In this document: piece by piece, positions 1 through 5,011 of the stretch
Numbering within the stretch: the first letter of the stretch is position 1
Layout: each line of letters opens with the position of its first letter
DNA from: Lachnospiraceae bacterium
GTDB taxonomy: Bacteria > Bacillota > Clostridia > Lachnospirales > Lachnospiraceae
Assembly (NCBI GenBank): GCA_900770535.1
Contig: CAAHDV010000127.1
Coordinates: forward strand, 1-7,122
Reading direction: 5' to 3'
Length of the DNA stretch: 7,122 nucleotides
Notes under the pieces: generated by a model
Database searches by the model: none
Seen by the model: the letters and a program-made list of their open reading frames with translations, nothing else
Told to the model about the DNA's origin: nothing
Program-made: the position numbers and the translations under genes

Positions 1-31
1 AGCTTATCAGTCTATGCACGTCAACTGTTGA

Positions 32-65
32 AACCTCCGTGTACCGAACGGGACGCACGGTGGAG
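32..65 (+). ncRNA. Group II intron domain V
   Basis: Domain V is the catalytic hairpin of the ribozyme. Seen: lower helix 37-40 with 57-60, a 2-base bulge at 55-56, upper helix 41-45 with 50-54, and tetraloop GAAC at 46-49; C34 and C35 pair with G62 and G63. The 34-base length and the position of the bulge fit the family. Oddities: A43 faces G52 in the upper helix, T36 faces T61 in the lower helix, where the family normally has the G-U pair of the catalytic triad, and A33 faces A64. These could mean a decayed copy or a subgroup variant that I do not recognise. Confidence 0.8.
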
Positions 66-66
66 T

Positions 67-102
67 GAGAGGACGGCGGTTAATCACCGCCTCCTACTCG
101 AT
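67..102 (+). ncRNA. Group II intron domain VI, branch point and 3' splice site
   Basis: Domain VI supplies the branch-point adenosine for lariat splicing. Seen: GAG 67-69 pairs with CTC 97-99, AGGA 70-73 pairs with TCCT 92-95, and GGCGGT 75-80 pairs with ACCGCC 86-91 around a 5-base loop (81-85). C74 is unpaired on one side and A96 is the single bulged base on the other, making it the predicted branch point. The intron should end at T102. The helix has no broken pair, so this domain looks intact. The host gene stop codon (94-96, read on the other strand) uses the branch-point base. Confidence 0.8.
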
Positions 103-1293
103 TTGTTTCTGCCCCAGCAGTTCATACAGCGTCGGCTTAATCTGTAAGAAGTCCAGAATCTCTTGTATTTCCTTCTCGTTGTGCTTCGGCTTTCCCTCAT
201 ACACGGCCCGCAGAAGGATATTCTTCGGCGTGTGTTCCATATCGATAAACTCCAGAATCTGGGTACGGTAGCCCTGCTGCTCCAGAAGTTCCGCCCGCAG
301 CGCATCGGTATACAGCGCTGCCATCCGCTCCTTAATCAGGCCGTAATGCAGCACCGGCTCCAGCAGATCATTCTTCATCTGCTTATTCAGCTCATGCTGG
401 CAGCACGGGACGGAAAGGATCACTTTTGCGCCCCAGCGCACGGCCTTTTCCAGCGCGTAATCGGTCGCGGTATCGCAGGCGTGAAGGGTCACCACCATGT
501 CCACATGGTCTACACCCTCATAGGAGGCAATGTCTCCATGATAAAACTGGAGCTTGTCATAGCCGTAATGCTCCGCCAGTTTACCGCAATGGCGGATAAC
601 ATCCTTCTTTAAATCCAGGCCAATGACGCGGATCGGATATCCTTTCATCTCATGCAGGTAATAGTACATAGCGAAGGTCAGATACGACTTGCCGCAGCCG
701 AAATCGATGATGACATTCTCCCGGGTCTTATCTAACTTCGGCAGGATATCCTCGATAAATTCCAGAAAACGGTTGATCTGCCGGAACTTGTCGTAACGGC
801 TTTTTACGATTTTTCCGTCCTGGGTCTGCACACCAAGATCCACCAGAAACGGCACGGCATGGCCTTCCGGGATCACGTAACGCTTCTGGCGGTTATGCTG
901 CAGCTTTTCCCGCAGTTCTTCCGAAATCTGAGTTTCCGTCTTCGCCGCCTGAATCTTGGCAGGCGCGTGCTTCCTGACCTTTACGGTAGTTGTACCCTTC
1001 TTGCTGACCAGTACCGTGGCACTGCCCAGTTCTGACAGCACTTCCGCCTGCTTAAACACGCCGGAAAGCTGCTCTGTCAGATACGCTTTCAGTTCTCCGG
1101 CATTCAGATTCTTATGAAATGCCTGGGTTTTTGTAAATTCTTCTGCCTGAAAAACCAGTGCGCCCTTAATGAGCATAGGGCGCACTTTTACTTTCTGCAA
1201 AAGATCTTTTGCCACCGGATTGCTTAATACAATCTGGTTTAACTGTTCATTGATAAAATCGTCCAGCAAGGACGCTAAGGTTTCTTTTGCCAT
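94..1293 (-). CDS. Class I SAM-dependent methyltransferase, METTL25/RRNAD1-like (Methyltransf_32 type)
   Basis: Predicted cytoplasmic S-adenosylmethionine-dependent methyltransferase of 399 residues; substrate unknown, with RNA the likeliest guess. Residues 1-165 form an N-terminal region without a motif I know. The Rossmann core follows: SAM-binding loop DFGCGKSYL at 197-205, acidic strand-2 residue D227 in GLDLK, HGDI at 252-255, LHACDTATD at 270-278, and SVPCCQHEL at 294-302. The HAC...TD and PCC.H motifs are typical of the Methyltransf_32 group. The start ATG has a weak AAGAGAG site (1297-1303) only 3 bases away. It lies 21 bases after the PFL gene, so it is probably cotranscribed. Odd: the last codons (I, E, stop) fall inside the group II intron on the other strand, so the native C-terminal tail has been replaced. 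The core is untouched, so activity is probably kept. Confidence 0.8.
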   Translation of the reverse strand: MAKETLASLLDDFINEQLNQIVLSNPVAKDLLQKVKVRPMLIKGALVFQAEEFTKTQAFHKNLNAGELKAYLTEQLSGVFKQAEVLSELGSATVLVSKKGTTTVKVRKHAPAKIQAAKTETQISEELREKLQHNRQKRYVIPEGHAVPFLVDLGVQTQDGKIVKSRYDKFRQINRFLEFIEDILPKLDKTRENVIIDFGCGKSYLTFAMYYYLHEMKGYPIRVIGLDLKKDVIRHCGKLAEHYGYDKLQFYHGDIASYEGVDHVDMVVTLHACDTATDYALEKAVRWGAKVILSVPCCQHELNKQMKNDLLEPVLHYGLIKERMAALYTDALRAELLEQQGYRTQILEFIDMEHTPKNILLRAVYEGKPKHNEKEIQEILDFLQIKPTLYELLGQKQIE

Positions 1294-1314
1294 AATCTCT
1301 CTTTTTGCTTCTGC

Positions 1315-2679
1315 TTAGTTCTTGAAGCTGTGGATCGGAGCCGGGATACGGCCGCCGCGGGTCACAAACTTCTCGCAGGAATATTTGTTGACCGGAATAA
1401 CCGGAGCATAGCCTACAAGGCCGCCAAACTCTACGGTATCGCCTACAGTCTTTCCAATAACCGGAATCAGACGGACTGCCGTGGTCTTCTGGTTGATCAT
1501 GCCGATGGCCGCTTCATCCGCGATAATGCCGGAGATGGTAGTTGCCGGAGTATCTCCCGGAATCGCGATCATATCAAGGCCTACGGAGCAGACACAGGTC
1601 ATGGCTTCCAGTTTCTCGATGGTCAGAGCGCCAAGGGTTACCGCGTCGATCATACCCTGGTCCTCACTGACCGGAATGAAAGCGCCGCTTAAGCCGCCCA
1701 CATAGGAAGATGCCATAACACCGCCCTTTTTCACCTGGTCATTCAGCATAGCCAGGGCTGCGGTGGTTCCCGGTGCGCCTACACGCTCCAGGCCAATCTC
1801 CTCCAGGATTTCTGCCACACTGTCGCCCACAGCCGGGGTCGGAGCCAGGGACAGATCAATGATGCCAAACGGAACACCAAGGCGTTTGGAGGCTTCCTGG
1901 GCCACCAGCTGTCCGACACGGGTGATCTTGAAGGCAGTCTTCTTGATGGTCTCACAGAGTACCTCAAAGTTCTCGCCGCGGGCTTTTTCCAGCGCTACCT
2001 TCACCACGCCAGGGCCGCTGACGCCTACGTTGATGATGGCGTCTGCCTCGGTTACGCCATGGAAGGCGCCTGCCATAAACGGGTTATCGTCTGGCGCGTT
2101 GCAGAATACCACCAGCTTTGCACAGCCCAGGGAATCATCTTCTTTGGTTGCTTCCGCGGTCTCCTTTACAATCTCACCCATCAGGCGGACTGCATCCATA
2201 TTCAGACCGGTTTTGGTTGAACCCACATTGATGGAGCTGCAGACACGCTCGGTCTCTGCCAGCGCCTGCGGGATGGAGCGGATCAGGTTCTCCTCTGCCG
2301 GAGTCATGCCCTTGGAAACCAGGGCAGAATAGCCGCCGATAAAGTTTACGCCAACCTCTTTTGCCGCTTTATCCAGAGTTCTTGCAATGGTCACAAAATC
2401 CTCCGGCTTTTTGCAGGCACAACCACCCACCAGCGCAATCGGAGTAACAGAAATACGCTTATTTACAATCGGTACACCAAAATCCCTTGCGATTTCCTCA
2501 CCGGTCGATACCAGGTTCTTTGCGTATGTAGTGATTTTTTTGTAAATTTTTTCATTCAGGGCCTGCAGGTCATCGTCGCAGCAGTCCAGAAGACTGATAC
2601 CCATGGTAATGGTACGAACATCCAGCTTCTCATGTTCGATCATATTGTTGGTTTCAATTACTTCAAACATATTCAACAT
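1315..2679 (-). CDS. PFL family protein, UPF0210/DUF711
   Basis: A 454-residue protein of the UPF0210 (DUF711) family, named for a fold related to pyruvate formate-lyase; its reaction is not established. Family marks seen by eye: [15 protein letters not shown] near residues 19-33, [11 protein letters not shown] near 73-83, [12 protein letters not shown] near 113-124, and the long conserved stretch from [12 protein letters not shown] through [17 protein letters not shown] to [17 protein letters not shown] in the second half. I see no glycyl-radical signature as in true PFL. Length is as usual for the family. The first ATG is preferred because AAGAGGA (2687-2693) lies 7 bases upstream; the in-frame ATG at 2670 would be too far away. 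It follows the ACT-domain gene by 30 bases; this pairing is widespread in Firmicutes, for example SP_0238/SP_0239 in pneumococcus. Confidence 0.92.
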   Translation of the reverse strand: MLNMFEVIETNNMIEHEKLDVRTITMGISLLDCCDDDLQALNEKIYKKITTYAKNLVSTGEEIARDFGVPIVNKRISVTPIALVGGCACKKPEDFVTIARTLDKAAKEVGVNFIGGYSALVSKGMTPAEENLIRSIPQALAETERVCSSINVGSTKTGLNMDAVRLMGEIVKETAEATKEDDSLGCAKLVVFCNAPDDNPFMAGAFHGVTEADAIINVGVSGPGVVKVALEKARGENFEVLCETIKKTAFKITRVGQLVAQEASKRLGVPFGIIDLSLAPTPAVGDSVAEILEEIGLERVGAPGTTAALAMLNDQVKKGGVMASSYVGGLSGAFIPVSEDQGMIDAVTLGALTIEKLEAMTCVCSVGLDMIAIPGDTPATTISGIIADEAAIGMINQKTTAVRLIPVIGKTVGDTVEFGGLVGYAPVIPVNKYSCEKFVTRGGRIPAPIHSFKN

Positions 2680-2686
2680 GGCTGTA

Positions 2687-2693
2687 TCCTCTT
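2687..2693 (-). promoter_or_regulatory. Ribosome binding site of the PFL family gene
   Basis: AAGAGGA on the minus strand, 7 bases before the ATG ending at 2679. It decides for this start over the in-frame ATG three codons downstream. Confidence 0.7.
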
Positions 2694-2709
2694 TCCTTCT
2701 GTCTTTTGA

Positions 2710-2982
2710 TTAAATACGGTGCATTTTGGTGAAGATTTCCTCGCGCTGGCACTTAATGGCTACGCCGATTTCCTTGCCAACTGCTTCCAGTTGCGTTGCG
2801 ATTTCATCAAAAGAACCCGTTGCATGTTCCATGTCTGCGATCATCATCATGTTAAAATAGTCCTGTACGATGGTCTGGGAGATATCCAGGATATTTACCT
2901 GTTTTCCTGCCAGATAAGTACATACCTTTGCGATGATTCCTACGGTGTCTTTTCCTACAACTGTGATAATTACCTTGCTCAT
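2710..2982 (-). CDS. ACT domain protein, UPF0237 family
   Basis: A 90-residue protein that is essentially one ACT domain, a small fold that usually binds amino acids or other small ligands and regulates partners. Seen: the typical opening KVIITVVGKDTVGIIAKV, then NILDISQTI and a DYFNMMMIADM strand, as in the UPF0237 family (GcvR-like, but with one domain). No enzyme domain is attached, so it probably acts as a ligand-sensing subunit or regulator; that is inference. The start at 2982 is chosen over an in-frame ATG at 2997 because the latter's own codons form the GGAGG ribosome site (2991-2995), 8 bases before the chosen ATG. The gene lies 36 bases after the MBL gene and 30 before the PFL-family gene, with which it forms a conserved pair; ligand and partner are unproven. 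Confidence 0.92.
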   Translation of the reverse strand: MSKVIITVVGKDTVGIIAKVCTYLAGKQVNILDISQTIVQDYFNMMMIADMEHATGSFDEIATQLEAVGKEIGVAIKCQREEIFTKMHRI

Positions 2983-2990
2983 GTGGCTAT

Positions 2991-2995
2991 CCTCC
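2991..2995 (-). promoter_or_regulatory. Ribosome binding site of the ACT domain gene
   Basis: A perfect GGAGG on the minus strand, 8 bases before the ATG ending at 2982. It includes part of the alternative upstream ATG at 2995-2997, which argues against that start. Confidence 0.85.
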
Positions 2996-3018
2996 ATTTG
3001 TATAAAAGTATTTATGGT

Positions 3019-3816
3019 CTACAGATTGATAATCTGTGACATCTCATCCCGTTTTGCAACTTCAATTGGAAAATCCTTCGCCTTGTATGGCGTATCCCCC
3101 TGATCAATCTCGAAACGGACGGTCTCATAGGCCAGCGCTTCGTAATTGTTTTCCTTGCTCAAATGCCCCAGTAAAATATGTTTTAATTTGTCATTCAGAA
3201 TATAGTTCAAAAGGCGTCCCGCATTCTCATTGGACAAATGTCCATGGTCCCCTAAAATGCGGCGCTTTAAATAGTATGGATAAGGCCCTGTCTCCAGCAT
3301 GTTGACATCGTGATTCGCCTCTAAAAGAAGCGCGTCCAGATTCTGGAGATGGTCAATGATGTACTGGTCAAAATGACCCATATCCGTTGCCACCGCCACG
3401 CTTTTATTCTCATGGCTGACCCGGTAAGCCACCGGATTGGCCGCGTCATGATGGATGGAAAACGGTTCCACGGTAAGATCCCCGATCTGAAAATCCGCAT
3501 CCGGCAAAACCGGATGCAGAAGCTCCTTCGGATACTCCCCCAGTTTGGTGTTGGCAGCTACTTCTTCCAGAGTCTCTTTTGTTCCGTAAATCGGCACATG
3601 GTGCTTTCTGGCGAGAACGCCCAGCCCCTTGATATGATCGGAATGCTCATGGGTGATGACCACTCCGTCCAGCTCTGAGCCCTTCAGGCCAATCTCATTT
3701 AATCCCTGCTCAATACGCTTGTTGCTGATTCCGGCATCCACCAGGATGTGGGAATGGTCAGAGCCTACGTAAATGCAGTTTCCGCTGCTGCCACTGGCAA
3801 TGCTTACTAATCTCAT
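3019..3816 (-). CDS. MBL-fold metallohydrolase, WalJ/YycJ-like
   Basis: A 265-residue metallo-beta-lactamase-fold protein close to the WalJ/YycJ/VicX group, which is linked in other Firmicutes to DNA-damage-related 5' exonuclease activity and to the WalRK operon. Seen: N-terminal SIASGSSGNC (5-14), D27 in LVDAG, the metal motif H56-E-H-S-D60-H61, H122/H123, ATDMG with D145, LEANHD at 165-170, GDHGHLSN at 189-196, and a late GH at 217-218. All the usual metal ligands of the fold appear present, so it should bind two metal ions. The start at 3816 is preferred: AAGGAAA (3824-3830) precedes it, the protein then begins at the family's usual MRLVSIASGSSGN, and the 13-residue longer form would overlap coaE. 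It is 13 bases after coaE, not beside walRK. The exact substrate is not known. Confidence 0.9.
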   Translation of the reverse strand: MRLVSIASGSSGNCIYVGSDHSHILVDAGISNKRIEQGLNEIGLKGSELDGVVITHEHSDHIKGLGVLARKHHVPIYGTKETLEEVAANTKLGEYPKELLHPVLPDADFQIGDLTVEPFSIHHDAANPVAYRVSHENKSVAVATDMGHFDQYIIDHLQNLDALLLEANHDVNMLETGPYPYYLKRRILGDHGHLSNENAGRLLNYILNDKLKHILLGHLSKENNYEALAYETVRFEIDQGDTPYKAKDFPIEVAKRDEMSQIINL

Positions 3817-3823
3817 CTGTATG

Positions 3824-3830
3824 TTTCCTT
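3824..3830 (-). promoter_or_regulatory. Ribosome binding site of the MBL gene
   Basis: AAGGAAA on the minus strand, 7 bases before the ATG ending at 3816 and touching the coaE stop codon (3830-3832). It supports the shorter start and suggests that translation of the two genes is linked. Confidence 0.65.
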
Positions 3831-4435
3831 TATACTTCTTCCGGACCGTTATCATAACCGGTCTTTTTCAGGATCTGCCGGATCTGCTGCCGGGATTCTT
3901 CCAGGCTGCCACTGTTATCAATGACAAAATCCGCCAGTTCCAGAAAGCGGCTCCGGTCCGCCTGGTTTTTCATGATATCCAGGCATTTTCCCCGGGAATA
4001 GCCGCGATTTTCCATCAGCCGCTGAATGCGGATCTCATCCTGCGTATCCACATAGAGCAGATACTGACAGATCTCCCGGCTGCGCTCATCAAAGAGTGCC
4101 GCCTCCACAACGATCAGGTCTGCGCTGCTTTCCCGGATCTGCCGTTTGATCTCATTCCAGGTAAGCGGATGGATCAGGGCGTTGACACGTTTTAACGCTT
4201 CCGGATTTCCAAAGATCCGCTCCGCGAAGCCCTTGCGGTCCAGCGTGCCGTCCTTCTGCAAAATCCCGGTGCCAAAGAGACTGACCAGACCGGCCAGTCC
4301 CGGCTGACCGGGATCTTCCAGTTTCCGGGCCACAAGATCTGCCTGGATCACCTGCGCGCCGTAATCTTTTGAAAACAGCTCAAGGATCCGGCTTTTACCG
4401 GCTCCTACTCCGCCGGTGAGGCCAAGTACCATCAT
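3830..4435 (-). CDS. coaE: Dephospho-CoA kinase
   Basis: CoaE phosphorylates the 3'-hydroxyl of dephospho-CoA with ATP, the last step of coenzyme A synthesis, in the cytoplasm. At 201 residues it has the usual length. Seen: P-loop GGVGAGKS (8-15) after the opening VLGLTGG, the substrate-side QADLVAR (31-37) followed by DPGQPG, LIHP (87-90), EAALFDE (111-117) in place of the more usual DIPLLFE-type segment, the lid region RLMENRGYS (139-147), and ADFVIDNSG (168-176) near the end. The departures (AGKSR rather than SGKST, QAD rather than DAD) fit variants I expect in Clostridia and leave the catalytic core whole. The ATG pair follows the stop codon of the SseB-like gene by 1 base, so translation is probably coupled; the ribosome site is weak. 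Confidence 0.93.
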   Translation of the reverse strand: MMVLGLTGGVGAGKSRILELFSKDYGAQVIQADLVARKLEDPGQPGLAGLVSLFGTGILQKDGTLDRKGFAERIFGNPEALKRVNALIHPLTWNEIKRQIRESSADLIVVEAALFDERSREICQYLLYVDTQDEIRIQRLMENRGYSRGKCLDIMKNQADRSRFLELADFVIDNSGSLEESRQQIRQILKKTGYDNGPEEV

Positions 4436-4436
4436 A

Positions 4437-4901
4437 TTAGTTGCCCATCTTCTCTCTCATTTTGGTTTCATGCTGCTGCAGTAAGGATAACAGAAGCTGC
4501 TTGGAAATGCTGATATTCTCGCCATAAGGGTTGATTACAAAACCCTTTAAGTCATTGACCTGACGGATCAGGATGTTTCCAAAGTCTTCCATGGTCATGA
4601 TCAGTGCCTGGTCATGGCTTCCGTCCTCATTCCATTTGGAATATTCGTCCATATCGGTAAAAGCAAGATAATATTTCTCTCCTGCGGTGTTGGTAATGCT
4701 CTCGAAACGGATCCAGGTAGACGGTCCCTTCTTCTCAGTCAGAACAGTCTGCTTCTGAATCGGAGAAAGCAGGCGTGCCTCCATCAGGGCTGCGGCCATC
4801 TGGCTGCGGGTGATGAAATCGTCATGCTTTAACATCTCCTGAAGCGCTGCTACCAGCTTCGGATTCTTAACATTCTCAGAATTTTGACTCATTTTATTCA
4901 T
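4437..4901 (-). CDS. SseB family protein
   Basis: A 154-residue protein of the SseB family (SseB N-terminal domain, named after enhanced serine sensitivity protein B), whose molecular role is unknown. Seen: KYYLAFTDMDEYSKW (77-90), MTMEDFGNIL (102-111) and the hallmark DLKGFVINPYGENISIS (117-133), as in other short SseB-like proteins. There is no signal peptide or membrane segment; the C-terminus is a charged helix. The ATG at 4901 is supported by GAGAGG (4911-4916) 9 bases upstream; the ATG at 4892 would be too far from it. It is the first gene after a promoter that overlaps the polA end and lies 1 base before coaE, so it probably leads the coaE transcript. Its link to CoA metabolism or DNA repair is not clear. 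Confidence 0.8.
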   Translation of the reverse strand: MNKMSQNSENVKNPKLVAALQEMLKHDDFITRSQMAAALMEARLLSPIQKQTVLTEKKGPSTWIRFESITNTAGEKYYLAFTDMDEYSKWNEDGSHDQALIMTMEDFGNILIRQVNDLKGFVINPYGENISISKQLLLSLLQQHETKMREKMGN

Positions 4902-4926
4902 AGGAAAAAACCTCTCTTTTCTTCTT

Positions 4927-4980
4927 GCTTGTGACTTCGCCCAGCTCGTGACACGTCACTCGCTTTCCTCGCCGTTCGCC
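4927..4980 (-). repeat. Repeat-rich leader with short hairpin
   Basis: The leader between the promoter and the SseB-like gene is made of short repeated words. On the minus strand a GCGA core recurs four times (plus-strand matches to [CT]TCGC[CT] start at 4936, 4959, 4968 and 4975), and GCTTGTGAC (4927-4935) is repeated as GCTCGTGAC (4944-4952), 17 bases apart. GTGAC (4948-4952) and GTCAC (4955-4959) form a 5-pair inverted repeat with a 2-base centre. No T tract follows, so it is not an intrinsic terminator. It could be a dispersed intergenic repeat or a regulatory leader; I cannot tell which from one copy. Confidence 0.45.
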
Positions 4981-4982
4981 AC

Positions 4983-5011
4983 ATTATAACACATAATTTA
5001 TTTTGCGTCCA
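4983..5011 (-). promoter_or_regulatory. Sigma-A-type promoter for the SseB-like gene and coaE
   Basis: On the minus strand a perfect TATAAT box (4983-4988) is preceded by TGT, giving an extended -10 element, and 17 bases upstream is TGGACG (5006-5011), which matches 4 of 6 bases of TTGACA. The -35 box lies inside the last codons of polA and the -10 box lies after its stop codon. Transcription would start near 4976, leaving a leader of about 75 bases before the SseB-like gene. It would let the downstream genes be expressed apart from polA. Confidence 0.7.

Larger units (their letters stand above)
1..102 (+). mobile_element. Group II intron, 3' end (partial)
   Basis: This is the 3' terminal part of a group II intron, a self-splicing retroelement. 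Seen: a domain V-like hairpin (about 32-65) with a tetraloop and a 2-base bulge, followed by a domain VI hairpin (67-99) with a bulged A at 96, then GAT at 100-102. The spacing of A96 to the predicted last base T102 (7th from the end) matches the known layout of group II introns such as Ll.LtrB. The stretch 1-31 would be the end of domain IV, after the reverse transcriptase/maturase gene, which must lie left of the window if the intron is complete. The intron is on the plus strand, antisense to the methyltransferase gene it abuts. The boundary at 102/103 is inferred from structure, not from an empty-site comparison. Confidence 0.85.

Noticed and set aside
163..612. Long plus-strand open frame opposite the methyltransferase
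   Set aside because: It has no ribosome site or family motif and mirrors the codon pattern of the real gene on the other strand.
1763..2332. 189-codon plus-strand open frame opposite the PFL-family gene
   Set aside because: Low-complexity Ser/Pro/Thr/Ala-rich translation antisense to a conserved gene; a shadow frame.
2996..3018. TATACA box before the ACT domain gene as a possible promoter
   Set aside because: A start site from this box would fall in or after the GGAGG ribosome site, and no -35 box is convincing.
3497..3517. Perfect 8-pair hairpin with a 5-base loop inside the MBL gene
   Set aside because: It lies wholly in coding sequence, has no T tract after it on either strand and no nearby gene boundary; probably chance from codon use.
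4902..4997. Intrinsic terminator after polA
   Set aside because: The only inverted repeat is 5 pairs and is not followed by T residues; the TTTTTT run at 4905-4910 (minus strand) has no stem before it.
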